Shown piece after piece: positions 1 to 7,817 of a DNA stretch of 64,000 nt. The number at the start of each line of letters is the position of its first letter. The first letter of the stretch is position 1. This stretch comes from an uncultured Lacinutrix sp. GTDB lineage: Bacteria; Bacteroidota; Bacteroidia; Flavobacteriales; Flavobacteriaceae. The translations under genes were made by a program, and so were the position numbers. The notes beneath the pieces are model-generated. The model was given only the letters and a program-made list of their open reading frames with translations. It was not told the origin of the DNA and ran no database searches. The stretch covers positions 41,036 through 105,035 of the forward strand of contig CAKZMU010000046.1 of assembly GCA_937129145.1 (NCBI GenBank). Reading direction: 5' to 3'.

Positions 1-803
1 TGTGCCATCAAACCTGAATGCGCTTTTACGCGACCAACTACAGAATGTATTTTAGTAGTTTCCAAAGCTTCATGTAAAGTCATTGGTGGCAAAATAGAAG
101 GCAATCGTTTTGCCAACATGGTTTTTCCTGCTCCTGGTGGTCCAATTAAAATAATATTATGTCCTCCAGCTGCAGCAATTTCCATACAACGCTTGATGCT
201 TTCTTGCCCTTTAACATCAGAAAAATCGAACTCAGGAAAGTTGAGGTTTTTTGTGAATTCTGCACGTGTGTCAATAATGGTTTGCTCTAAGGCTTCGCCT
301 TTATCAAAAAAATCAATGACTTGCTTAATATTATCGACGCCATACACTTTTAGATTATCTACTATTGCGGCTTCCTTCGCATTTTGACTTGGCAGAATAA
401 AGCCTTTAAATCCTTCTTCCCTAGCTTTTACAGCAATTGGCAAAGCTCCCTTTATGGGTTGCAAACTGCCGTCTAAAGACAATTCGCCCATAATAAGGTA
501 ATCTTCTAAGTTCTCAGCATTAATTTGGCTAGATGCCGAAAGAATGCCAATGGCTAAAGTAAGGTCGTAAGCAGACCCTTCTTTACGTAAATCGGCAGGC
601 GCCATGTTAATAGTAATTTTCTTTCCTGGGATTTTATAACCGTTATTTTGCAATGCTGCAGCAATACGATAGTTACTTTCTTTTATGGCATTGTCTGGCA
701 AACCAACCAAATGGTAACCAATACCTTTATCAACATTAACCTCTACGGTAATTGTGGACGCTTCCACTCCAAAAACAGCACTAGCAAATACTTTTTTAAG
801 CAT
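1..803 (-). CDS. Mg-chelatase-like AAA ATPase ComM/YifB family (3' end outside window)
   Basis: The minus-strand frame opens with ATG at 803 and runs off the left edge, so about 267 N-terminal residues are present. The start MLKKVFASAVFGVEA, the block GLPDNAIKESNYRI and the Walker A motif GPPGAGKT near residue 230 identify the YifB/ComM family. Members have an N-terminal Lon-protease-like fold followed by a Mg-chelatase-type AAA+ domain. ComM is a hexameric helicase that promotes branch migration of incoming DNA in natural transformation (known from Vibrio and Haemophilus); the role here is inferred. The Walker B region and the C-terminal part lie outside the window. It faces away from the secreted protein gene at 846-1559 only in promoter spacing: both are on the minus strand, 42 bp apart. 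Confidence 0.9.
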   Translation of the reverse strand, partial: MLKKVFASAVFGVEASTITVEVNVDKGIGYHLVGLPDNAIKESNYRIAAALQNNGYKIPGKKITINMAPADLRKEGSAYDLTLAIGILSASSQINAENLEDYLIMGELSLDGSLQPIKGALPIAVKAREEGFKGFILPSQNAKEAAIVDNLKVYGVDNIKQVIDFFDKGEALEQTIIDTRAEFTKNLNFPEFDFSDVKGQESIKRCMEIAAAGGHNIILIGPPGAGKTMLAKRLPSILPPMTLHEALETTKIHSVVGRVKAHSGLMA

Positions 804-845
804 AAAATATTGGTTTGCTTAAATGTAAGAAAAAATGTCAATAAA

Positions 846-1559
846 CTATTGATCTCTTACACTCCAAATTTCATGCATTGGGTCGCCTTTACTTGAAAAG
901 CCTTTGTGATGCCAATTTCCATCAATGAAATTAAAATCAAATTCTAAACTAGCACCAACCCTTGAATCGTCTCTCGAAAAGAATTCTATATTCTCGGTGT
1001 ACTTACCATCAATAGTTGTGTAGGTTCCGCCTCCAGTTCCCATAAATTGTTTGGTCTCTGTGTTATAAGCAATCCATTGGAAACGAGTTCCAGATAAAAT
1101 TTTCATAGTCTTTCTTGGTCTGTTGACATCTCGCGATTGCTCTTTTCCATTTCTAAACCTTCCAGACATTAACCAAGCACCTTGTAATTTTCCTGGTGTA
1201 CCATCGTCAATTCTAGTTAATTTCATATCAGCTCCAACTACTTGAATTCTATCATCGGTAATTTTAACCTCAAAGCTTACTTCACTTCCAACACGTTCAG
1301 GAGTCACCGTGTCAAACTCTACTTTTTCGGTCATGGTGTTTCCTTCTAATTTCCATGTACCACCATTAGTTTGCACAAATTTTCCTGTTTTAGCATCATA
1401 CGTAGAAACTACTTGATACCCATCAGCAATTATGACAACACTTTTTAGTTTATCGCCATTTTCAGCAGTTGAATACATTTCCCAAGCACCAATAATACTT
1501 TGTGCGTTTGTTTCAAATGAAGCAAATGCAAGAACTAGTAAAAGAAATATTTTTCGCAT
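846..1559 (-). CDS. Secreted protein with two lipocalin-like repeats
   Basis: The 237-residue product starts with a Sec signal peptide (MRKIFLLLVLAFASFETNAQ, cleavage after NAQ). The mature part contains two similar halves. Each begins with a GAW(E/L)M block and continues with a threonine- and glycine-rich beta region (TGKFVQTNGGTW in the first half, TKQFMGTGGGTY in the second), followed by a VGxSxEF/VGASLEF block. This suggests an internal duplication of a small beta-barrel domain. Proteins of this kind are usually labelled only 'membrane or secreted protein' in Flavobacteriia. No catalytic motif is visible and I cannot assign a function. It ends 42 bp before the ComM-like gene on the same strand. 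Confidence 0.75.
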   Translation of the reverse strand: MRKIFLLLVLAFASFETNAQSIIGAWEMYSTAENGDKLKSVVIIADGYQVVSTYDAKTGKFVQTNGGTWKLEGNTMTEKVEFDTVTPERVGSEVSFEVKITDDRIQVVGADMKLTRIDDGTPGKLQGAWLMSGRFRNGKEQSRDVNRPRKTMKILSGTRFQWIAYNTETKQFMGTGGGTYTTIDGKYTENIEFFSRDDSRVGASLEFDFNFIDGNWHHKGFSSKGDPMHEIWSVRDQ

Positions 1560-1681
1560 AATTGGTTGATTTGTATAAATATATGAAATATTGCAATAAA
1601 ACAGTAGCTCCTCAATTTATTAGCTTACATTTGCAGCCACTTAAATAACCACTTGTGGTTGTTTAGGTATTACACAAAAAA

Positions 1682-1711
1682 GAATCCTATAGTATGGTCA
1701 CTATAGGATTC
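1682..1711. terminator. Strong hairpin terminator, probably bidirectional
   Basis: A perfect 12-bp stem (GAATCCTATAGT / ACTATAGGATTC) with a 6-base loop lies just past the stop of the minus-strand hydrolase at 1740. On the minus strand it is followed by six T residues; on the plus strand by TCTTTTTA. A smaller palindrome, AACCACttGTGGTT, lies at 1647-1660 between this hairpin and the secreted-protein gene. Confidence 0.8.
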
Positions 1712-1739
1712 GTCTTTTTATAAGTATTCTGTCTTTTAT

Positions 1740-2705
1740 TTAATTCTGATTAATATTAAAAAACTCTAGCGCACGCTTTTCGTTGTAATAGAATTTACCT
1801 TTTTGAATAAACCCAACATGACCTCCATATTTTGGCATTTCTAAATGTAGAAAATCATTTGCTTTTGCTTCTTTTACAGGATAACATTCTGGAGATAAAA
1901 ACGAATCGTTTAAGGCGTTAATAATTAAAGTTGGTGTTTTAATACGTGGCAAAAATTGCAAACTACTGCATTGCGTATAATAGTCTAAAGCGTCTTTAAA
2001 ACCATGAGCTTTTGATGTATAAACTTCATCAAAATCTCTTAAAGTTTTAATTGAATTCATTTCATTAATAGACAATCTACCAGCATGTTGTGTTTGTTTT
2101 ATTTTGAGCCTATTGACTAAATATTTTTTAAAATTATTATGATATAATATATTTTTAAATGTATGCAGTTCTTTACAAGACCCATGTAAATCACAAGGGA
2201 CAGACACCGCAACAACACCTTTAATTTGAGCTGGCACATTGTTGCGTTCACCTAAATATTTCAGCACCATGTTTGCACCTAAACTTATGCCATGCACATA
2301 TATATCTGAATAATGTTTTGTATTGATAAGATGCTCGATAATTTCATCCAAATCTTCAGTTGCACCAGAATGATAACTACGGTATTTTAAATTTGGCTCG
2401 CCACTACAACCACGAAAATTGACGCAAACAGCATCGACGTCATTATGGTTGAATAACTTTGCAACACCTGTCATATATGGCCTTTGGGCATTTCCTTCCA
2501 AGCCATGCAATGTAACAATCACTTTATTGGTTTTTGTTTCTGCATAGCTCCAATCTAAATCTATAAAATCGCCATCAGAAAGCGTGATACGTTCCCGTTC
2601 TTGCTTTAAACCATTGACTTTTCTTACCAATCCTGAATAAACTGTTGACACAAAACCGTTTCGAAACAAAAAAGGTGGTTTGTAGGTGGACTCAATTATT
2701 GGCAT
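1740..2705 (-). CDS. YheT-type alpha/beta hydrolase
   Basis: The 321-residue product is an alpha/beta-hydrolase of the YheT/ABHD1-3 group. The oxyanion region HGLEGN is near residue 67 and the nucleophile elbow GISLGA places Ser141. The candidate acid is Asp267 (NALNDS) and the candidate base is His296 (YGGHVG). The family motif NFRGCSGEPN, followed by YRSYHSG, is also present. Substrates in bacteria are mostly undefined; carboxylester hydrolysis is the likely chemistry. There is no signal peptide, so it should be cytosolic. The ATG at 2705 directly abuts the tilS stop codon, so the two genes are very probably cotranscribed and translationally coupled. Confidence 0.88.
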   Translation of the reverse strand: MPIIESTYKPPFLFRNGFVSTVYSGLVRKVNGLKQERERITLSDGDFIDLDWSYAETKTNKVIVTLHGLEGNAQRPYMTGVAKLFNHNDVDAVCVNFRGCSGEPNLKYRSYHSGATEDLDEIIEHLINTKHYSDIYVHGISLGANMVLKYLGERNNVPAQIKGVVAVSVPCDLHGSCKELHTFKNILYHNNFKKYLVNRLKIKQTQHAGRLSINEMNSIKTLRDFDEVYTSKAHGFKDALDYYTQCSSLQFLPRIKTPTLIINALNDSFLSPECYPVKEAKANDFLHLEMPKYGGHVGFIQKGKFYYNEKRALEFFNINQN

Positions 2706-4016
2706 TTATTGAAGCGTTATTTTTAGAATGTCCTTGGTGTTTTCAGTCGCTTTGAACCTTCCATCCGTTCTATGACCAACAATCCAGATAATATCATGTC
2801 CTGAACATAACAACCATGTATTTTCTTTATCTAACAATGAAAACTTCTCGTCCTTAAAATATTTACTCACTTTCTTTTTTCCTGTCATTCCTGAAGGATA
2901 AAACACATCGCCTTCCTCCCATTTTCTTAGTGTTAATGGGAAACTTAAAACTGCTGTATCAAAATAAGCTGTGCTTTTTGAAGTTTCACCTTTACTATCA
3001 ACTTTAGAAATTAGCAACTTTCCAAAAGGTGTTAGCACAATATTTTGAGACTCATTTATTGTAATGGATTCATCTGGCACCTCAGTAATTTCAGATAATA
3101 TTAAATACTCTCTATCTTTTATTAAGCGGTGCGTATTAGAAAACACTTGTTTTCCAGATTGCGCTATTAACAATTCAAATATGTCATCCCATTGTGTGAA
3201 TCCGTAGCCATTGAGCAATTCATACAAATAGGCTTTAGGGTTACTTAATTGTTGTAGCTCATTAATATTAAAAGCAACAGCATTATTTTTGGCTTTACTG
3301 ACTATGCTTTGAGCAACCTCATCAACCCTATCATTTACGATTGATTTAGCATCAATTAAGTATTGCTGTGTTTTCTCGAAGTTTTGAAGCAACTGCGGAT
3401 TAATTCCTTTTAAGATAGGAATCACATCATGGCGCAATTTATTTCGTAAATATTTGATAGATGAATTACTCTCATCTTCTCTCCATCGTATTTTATGTTT
3501 TTTAGCAAATTTTTCTACTTCATCTCTCGTGAATGGTAACAAAGGTCTCACTATATCGCCATTGACTTGAGGAATTCCAAGCAACCCATCCAAACCAGTC
3601 CCTCTTGATAAATTGATTAAGAAGGTTTCAAAATTATCGTCGGCATGATGCGCTGTTAAAATATAATCGAATTTTAATTGCGTTTTTAACTCTTCAAACC
3701 AATAATAGCGTAGTGCTCTAGCAGCCATTTGCGTGCTCATTTTCTTATCAGTAGCAAATTGTTTGGTGTCAAAATTTTCTACAAATACTTCAACTTCCCA
3801 ATCTTCTGCAAGTTGCATCACAAAATTTTCATCGGCATCACTTTCGCTCCCTCTTAAATTAAAATTACAATGCGCTAGCGATATATTCAACCCAAGTTCT
3901 TTACATAAATACGCCAATACAGCACTATCTACACCACCAGAAACAGCAATGAGTAGCTTGCTTTCTTTAAGGAAAGGGAGGTTTTGATTGGTATGCTGCT
4001 CAAACTCTTTAATCAA
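2706..4016 (-). CDS. tilS: tRNA(Ile)-lysidine synthase
   Basis: The enzyme adds lysine to C34 of the AUA-reading tRNA-Ile, using ATP, and so changes both its charging identity and decoding. The PP-loop motif SGGVDS is at residues 26-31. It is followed by HCNFNLRG, the catalytic region TAHHADDN, and RPLLPF. The C-terminal TilS domain ends in the block WIVGHRTDGRFK. The length of 436 residues is normal for flavobacteria. The gene overlaps nothing, but its stop abuts the downstream hydrolase start. A small lipoprotein gene lies 11 bp upstream. Confidence 0.95.
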   Translation of the reverse strand: MIKEFEQHTNQNLPFLKESKLLIAVSGGVDSAVLAYLCKELGLNISLAHCNFNLRGSESDADENFVMQLAEDWEVEVFVENFDTKQFATDKKMSTQMAARALRYYWFEELKTQLKFDYILTAHHADDNFETFLINLSRGTGLDGLLGIPQVNGDIVRPLLPFTRDEVEKFAKKHKIRWREDESNSSIKYLRNKLRHDVIPILKGINPQLLQNFEKTQQYLIDAKSIVNDRVDEVAQSIVSKAKNNAVAFNINELQQLSNPKAYLYELLNGYGFTQWDDIFELLIAQSGKQVFSNTHRLIKDREYLILSEITEVPDESITINESQNIVLTPFGKLLISKVDSKGETSKSTAYFDTAVLSFPLTLRKWEEGDVFYPSGMTGKKKVSKYFKDEKFSLLDKENTWLLCSGHDIIWIVGHRTDGRFKATENTKDILKITLQ

Positions 4017-4027
4017 GTTATAAGAAT

Positions 4028-4390
4028 TTATTTATTAGGAACTACCTCAATAATATTATTAGTTAAACTATCATATTTAACAATAAACAGTATTTTATCA
4101 TCAAATCCATTTCTCTCCTGAATTAATGCATATGAAAGATTTTTTAATGAATCTTCAGGATAAAAAGAACTACTAACATTACTCAATATAGAAATTGAAA
4201 TATCTAATGGTATTCCTATATTATTAAAAGAATCAACTCGTTTTTGGGCTAATTCATACTCATTTAAATTAGTAATTTTATTCAAAAGTATATTTTGATT
4301 ATTTTCCTTTTTACAAGAACAAAATAAAAAGATTAATAATCCTAAAATTATTCTATTATGAAATACAATTAAATCTTCACATCTTTTCAT
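4028..4390 (-). CDS. Small putative lipoprotein
   Basis: The predicted 120-residue product has a basic N-terminus, a hydrophobic stretch (residues about 13-24) and a lipobox-like end FCSC followed by KKEN, so it is probably lipid-anchored. The rest is asparagine- and leucine-rich with no recognised domain. It sits between tilS and pabB on the same strand, 11 bp before tilS, and is more AT-rich than both. The initial residues before the hydrophobic segment are unusually long for a lipoprotein, so a start further in is possible, although there is no later ATG before the lipobox. I do not recognise a family. Confidence 0.6.
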   Translation of the reverse strand: MKRCEDLIVFHNRIILGLLIFLFCSCKKENNQNILLNKITNLNEYELAQKRVDSFNNIGIPLDISISILSNVSSSFYPEDSLKNLSYALIQERNGFDDKILFIVKYDSLTNNIIEVVPNK

Positions 4391-4437
4391 ATTACAAACT
4401 TACAACTTTTGCCTTATGCCTAATCTCTTTTTACTTA

Positions 4438-5727
4438 TTAACTCTCCAATACCTCACGCATCGCTTTTGCCTTAACCAAACACTCCTCATACTCCTTTAA
4501 AGGGTCGCTTTTGGCTGTAATCGCTCCGCCAACCGAATAGGATACGTATTGCCTAGAAGCATTGTATAAAATACTTCTAATAATCACATTGAAATCAAAA
4601 TCGCCTTCTGGTGTAAAGTAACCAACTGCTCCAGAGTAAAGTCCTCGCTTGGTCTCTTCGAGGTCTTCAATAATTTTCATTGCTGAGATTTTTGGTGCTC
4701 CTGTCATGCTTCCCATTGGAAACGTAGTCCTCAAAACGTCTACAGGTGAAATTCCTTCTCTTAGTTTTGATGATACCGTAGAAATCATTTGATGCACTTG
4801 GTCGAAAGTATATACCTTGCATAATTCCTCAACTTGCACACTTCCTTTAATAGCGGTTTTAGACAAGTCATTGCGCACCAAATCAACAATCATGATGTTT
4901 TCGCTTCGCTCCTTTTCATCGTTAGACAAGTTCTCGATTAACTTAGTATCTTCTTCAGGGTTTTCGGAACGTTTAGACGTTCCTTTAATTGGCTGAGACA
5001 CGATGTAATCATGCTTTTTCTTGATATAGCGTTCTGGTGAAGCCGACAGTAAAAACTTGTCATACACCTTCAAAAAGGTTGCAAAAGGTGGTCTGGAAAT
5101 ACTATTGAGTTTTTTATAAGTTTCTACTGGATTTATTTGTGTACTATCAGCGTAAAATTCCTGACAAAAATTGGCTTCGTAAATATCGCCTCGATGTATA
5201 TGACTTAAAAGTTCATTTACTTTATTAAAATATTCGTCTTTATGAATTCTAAGATGAATTTTTACATCGTTCCTAATATGTTCATCATGCAATTTTTCGG
5301 CATTTATCGATTGTAAATCATCATCAAACTCATTAGCAATCATATTTAAATACAATACATTGAGCCTATTCCCTTTAATCAAAAATATTTTTTTGGGCTG
5401 AAAGAAATACAGCTCTGGAAATGCCAATCCATCAAAGTTATTGGATGTTAGTTGTTCCGTATCGTTTTTTAAATCGTACGACAAGTAGCCAAAAATCCAA
5501 TCGGTAGTCTTTGTTTGGTACTCATGCAACTTATCAAAAGCATCGTGATAATCTGACTGAATACTCGTCATCGCATCCACAGCTAACACAGCATCATACT
5601 CGGTATTTAGATTTTGATAATTATTGGAATCCAGCCAAACAACATCATCAAACTGCTGACTCCACAACAGCAGCTTTTCCTTAAAATTGGACATATCTTT
5701 AATTAAAACCGACTTATGTTTACGCAA
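4438..5727 (-). CDS. pabB: Aminodeoxychorismate synthase component I (PabB-type)
   Basis: This chorismate-binding enzyme converts chorismate and ammonia to 4-amino-4-deoxychorismate for folate synthesis. The motif PIKGTSKR has the lysine typical of PabB, where anthranilate synthase has PIAGT; this is the main reason for choosing PabB over TrpE. Other conserved blocks are MIVDLVRNDLSK, TFPMGSMTGAPK and SVGGAIT near the C-terminus. The length of 429 residues fits a stand-alone component I; the glutaminase partner is not in the window. The start at 5727 is compatible with a TACCTTTG box at 5751-5758 on the minus strand, though a second ATG occurs 11 codons in. Confidence 0.88.
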   Translation of the reverse strand: MRKHKSVLIKDMSNFKEKLLLWSQQFDDVVWLDSNNYQNLNTEYDAVLAVDAMTSIQSDYHDAFDKLHEYQTKTTDWIFGYLSYDLKNDTEQLTSNNFDGLAFPELYFFQPKKIFLIKGNRLNVLYLNMIANEFDDDLQSINAEKLHDEHIRNDVKIHLRIHKDEYFNKVNELLSHIHRGDIYEANFCQEFYADSTQINPVETYKKLNSISRPPFATFLKVYDKFLLSASPERYIKKKHDYIVSQPIKGTSKRSENPEEDTKLIENLSNDEKERSENIMIVDLVRNDLSKTAIKGSVQVEELCKVYTFDQVHQMISTVSSKLREGISPVDVLRTTFPMGSMTGAPKISAMKIIEDLEETKRGLYSGAVGYFTPEGDFDFNVIIRSILYNASRQYVSYSVGGAITAKSDPLKEYEECLVKAKAMREVLES

Positions 5728-5750
5728 TGAATGAGTGATTTATGAAGTCG

Positions 5751-5758
5751 CAAAGGTA
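5751..5758 (-). promoter_or_regulatory. Bacteroidota -7 box for pabB
   Basis: On the minus strand this reads TACCTTTG, a match to the Bacteroidota consensus TAnnTTTG, 24 bases upstream of the pabB ATG. A clear TTTG at -33 spacing was not found, so this rests on the -7 box alone. Confidence 0.5.
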
Positions 5759-5802
5759 AACAGATTAATGTAATTTAAAAGGGTGTTGTTATGAGAAACC
5801 CT

Positions 5803-5810
5803 TACCTTTG
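5803..5810 (+). promoter_or_regulatory. Bacteroidota -7 box for the DEAD-box helicase
   Basis: The plus strand reads TACCTTTG, identical to the box on the opposite strand at 5751-5758. The two form a divergent pair with their 5' ends 44 bases apart. It lies 17 bases before the GTG start of the helicase. A TTG occurs at 5786-5788, closer than the usual -33 position. Confidence 0.5.
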
Positions 5811-5827
5811 TCGCTAAATTTTTTAAC

Positions 5828-7183
5828 GTGACTTTCAACGAGCTAAATCTTAACACACCTTTACGCAATGCCATTGCAGACCTTGGTTTTGAAAAACCTA
5901 CACCAATACAAGAACAATCGTTTAACGTCATTGGTTCGGGAAAAGATGTGGTTGGTATTGCTCAAACTGGTACTGGAAAAACGTTTGCTTATGGCATGCC
6001 TATTTTAAAGAATTTACCTTTTTCGAAGCAAGACAACCCTAGGGTGCTGGTGTTGGTGCCTACTCGTGAATTGGTAGTACAAGTCGTTGAAGAATTTGAG
6101 AAAATTGCCAAATATATTAATGTTCGCATTTTAGGTGTGTATGGTGGCACCAACATCAACACTCAAAAACAGGCAGTAGCCCAAGGGTTGGATATTTTAG
6201 TCGCCACTCCAGGTCGTTTGTACGATTTGGCTGTGAGCAGGACGTTGCAGTTAAAATCGATACAAAAGCTTGTCATTGATGAAGTTGATGTCATGTTAGA
6301 CTTAGGTTTTAGGCATCAGCTATTGAATATTTTTGATATTCTACCTCAACGAAGACAAAATATAATGTTCTCAGCGACCATGACAAAGGACGTAGATGAA
6401 CTAATTACAGATTTCTTTATCAATCCTCATCGTATTTCCATTGCTGTATCTGGTACGCCGTTAGAGAACATCAAACAAGAACGTTACAATGTGCCTAACT
6501 TCTATTCTAAAGTTAATTTGGTAAATCATTTATTGGAAGATAGAGACACATATAACAAAGTGCTCATATTTGTTGCTTATAAACGAATGGCAGATCGTTT
6601 GTTTGAGCAGTTGGAAGAATCGTTTTACGGTGAGTCTTGTGTGATACACTCCAATAAAACACAAAATTACAGACTAAGAAGTATTAGCCAGTTTGAAAAT
6701 GGTGAAAACCGTATTTTAATTGCTACAGATGTCATGGCTCGTGGTTTGGATATCGATAGTATTTCTCATGTAATTAATTTTGATACACCAGAATATCCTG
6801 AGAATTATATGCATCGCATTGGTAGAACAGGTCGTGCTGAAAAAGAAGGTCATGCCTTAGTTTTTACTACAGAAAAAGAACTAGAATCGATTGAAAACAT
6901 TGAGGAGCTCATGCAAATGAAAGTTCCTGTGTTAGAAATACCTGAAGCTGTTGAATTGTCCACAGAGCTTATTGAAGAAGAACGTCCGCAACTTAAAGAA
7001 CGTTATAACCCTTTAAAACGCAAAACAGATGAAGATGCTCCTGGGCCAGCGTTTCATGAAAAGTCTGCAAAAAATTCTAAAGAAAACCTAGGAGGGTCGT
7101 ATAAGTTTAAAATTGCTAAAAAGTATAAAAAACCTAAAACCCGAGGTGACAAGAATTATAATAAGCGGAATAAGAAGAAGTAG
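5828..7183 (+). CDS. DEAD-box-type RNA helicase with DEVD motif II
   Basis: An ATP-dependent RNA helicase of 451 residues that starts at GTG 5828. All core motifs are visible in order: Q motif (KPTPIQEQSF), motif I AQTGTGKT, motif Ia PTRELV, TPGR, motif II DEVD in place of DEAD, motif III SAT, motif V ATDVMARGLD and motif VI HRIGRTGRA. The C-terminal tail (last about 70 residues) is rich in lysine and arginine and probably binds RNA. The last 19 codons, including the stop, recur downstream of the adjoining GIY-YIG element as a synonymously diverged copy (7608-7664). Role by family: RNA remodelling in ribosome assembly, cold adaptation or decay. Confidence 0.93.
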   Translation: MTFNELNLNTPLRNAIADLGFEKPTPIQEQSFNVIGSGKDVVGIAQTGTGKTFAYGMPILKNLPFSKQDNPRVLVLVPTRELVVQVVEEFEKIAKYINVRILGVYGGTNINTQKQAVAQGLDILVATPGRLYDLAVSRTLQLKSIQKLVIDEVDVMLDLGFRHQLLNIFDILPQRRQNIMFSATMTKDVDELITDFFINPHRISIAVSGTPLENIKQERYNVPNFYSKVNLVNHLLEDRDTYNKVLIFVAYKRMADRLFEQLEESFYGESCVIHSNKTQNYRLRSISQFENGENRILIATDVMARGLDIDSISHVINFDTPEYPENYMHRIGRTGRAEKEGHALVFTTEKELESIENIEELMQMKVPVLEIPEAVELSTELIEEERPQLKERYNPLKRKTDEDAPGPAFHEKSAKNSKENLGGSYKFKIAKKYKKPKTRGDKNYNKRNKKK

Positions 7184-7186
7184 GTT

Positions 7187-7214
7187 TGTCATTCCTGCGA
7201 AGGCAGGAATCCAC
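7187..7214 (+). repeat. 28-bp palindromic terminal repeat, left end of the GIY-YIG element
   Basis: The repeat starts 4 bases after the helicase stop codon. Its core is the hairpin ATTCCTGC-GAAG-GCAGGAAT, framed by TGTC and CCAC. An inverted copy at 7580-7607 matches at 27 of 28 positions, the single difference being in the loop. Confidence 0.9.
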
Positions 7215-7233
7215 AATAAGTCTAATTACATCA

Positions 7234-7542
7234 TTAGTTTAAGTAGGTCCAATTCTTAGACAAATCACTCCAATTAGGATTATCTTCTTCAATCAATTTA
7301 ATTTTCCATTCTCGTTTCCACTTTTTTATATTCTTTTCGCGTTTTATGGCATCATTCACATATTGACATGTTTCAAAATATATCAAACGGTTTAATCCGT
7401 ATTTTTTAGTGAATCCTTCTACGAGTTTGTTTTTGTGCTCATACATTCTACGTTCTAAATCATTAGTGACACCAATGTACAAAGTGCCATTGTATTTATT
7501 GGTTAATATATACAGATAGTATTGATGAACATTTTTATGCAT
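7234..7542 (-). CDS. Stand-alone GIY-YIG nuclease domain protein
   Basis: The 102-residue product is a single GIY-YIG domain of the small YhbQ/UPF0213-like group common in Flavobacteriia. Visible motifs are YLYILTN and TLYIGVT (the GIY...YIG pair), the conserved arginine in LERRMYEHK, the acidic residue in YFETC and the basic block REKNIKKWKREWK. Such proteins are often mislabelled as UvrC subunits. The gene runs against the helicase and is enclosed by 28-bp inverted palindromic repeats, with no other gene inside. It may act on the repeats that flank it, by analogy with REP-associated transposases, but that is unproven. Confidence 0.85.
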   Translation of the reverse strand: MHKNVHQYYLYILTNKYNGTLYIGVTNDLERRMYEHKNKLVEGFTKKYGLNRLIYFETCQYVNDAIKREKNIKKWKREWKIKLIEEDNPNWSDLSKNWTYLN

Positions 7543-7579
7543 TTAGTTTTTAACTAAAATTACTATTTTTTCTTGAAGA

Positions 7580-7607
7580 GTGGATTCCTGCCTACGCAGG
7601 AATGACA
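7580..7607 (-). repeat. 28-bp palindromic terminal repeat, right end of the GIY-YIG element
   Basis: Inverted copy of the repeat at 7187-7214, with core ATTCCTGC-CTAC-GCAGGAAT on the plus strand. Its last bases contain an ATG (7602-7604) that is in frame with the duplicated helicase tail that follows. Confidence 0.9.
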
Positions 7608-7664
7608 AAGAAGCCTAAAACTCGTGGTGATAAGAATTATAATAAGCGGAATAAGAAGAAGTGA
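7608..7664 (+). pseudogene. Duplicated helicase C-terminal tail
   Basis: These 57 bases encode the same 18 residues plus stop as the helicase 3' end at 7127-7183. The only differences are synonymous third positions in five codons and TGA instead of TAG. The copy is directly joined to the right palindrome of the GIY-YIG element. From ATG 7602 it reads as a 20-residue basic peptide (MTKKPKTRGDK and onward). It is either a remnant of the original gene end or a captured end from a related allele. No independent function is evident. Confidence 0.7.
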
Positions 7665-7670
7665 TTTTTG

Positions 7671-7813
7671 AGTTACGCTTATCGTGTTTGTGTATGGCTA
7701 GTTGCGTTGGCAAGAACTAAATTAACAAAAAGAAACTAACCAATAGGAAAATCCGCTAGGATTTTCCGAGTACGCACAGACTGAGCAATTGGTTATACAC
7801 GTTGTTAGCACAA
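7671..7813 (+). repeat. Cassette-type imperfect palindromic repeat, downstream side
   Basis: A 143-bp element begins AGTTACGCTTATCGT and ends GTTAGCACAA. It is folded around the perfect hairpin GGAAAATCC-gcta-GGATTTTCC (7746-7767). Outer pairing is visible between AACCAAT and ATTGGTT and between GTGTAT and ATACAC. A shorter copy with the same ends lies in inverted orientation at 8558-8619. The two bracket the lipoprotein gene at 7818-8555, whose stop codon is 4 bases from this repeat. Confidence 0.65.
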
Positions 7814-7817
7814 GTAT

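Larger units (their letters stand above)
7187..7607. mobile_element. 421-bp palindrome-bounded element carrying a GIY-YIG nuclease gene
   Basis: Two 28-bp inverted palindromes (27 of 28 identical) bound a single open reading frame for a stand-alone GIY-YIG protein. The segment sits at the 3' end of the helicase gene, and a second copy of the helicase C-terminal coding tail follows its right end. This arrangement suggests insertion at, or replacement of, the helicase 3' end. There is no transposase. Mobility driven by the nuclease is inference. Confidence 0.6.

Noticed and set aside
7187..7664. Group I intron or intein with homing GIY-YIG nuclease
   Set aside because: The helicase reading frame is complete before the element, and no splicing motifs or intron core are visible; the duplicated tail is outside the gene.
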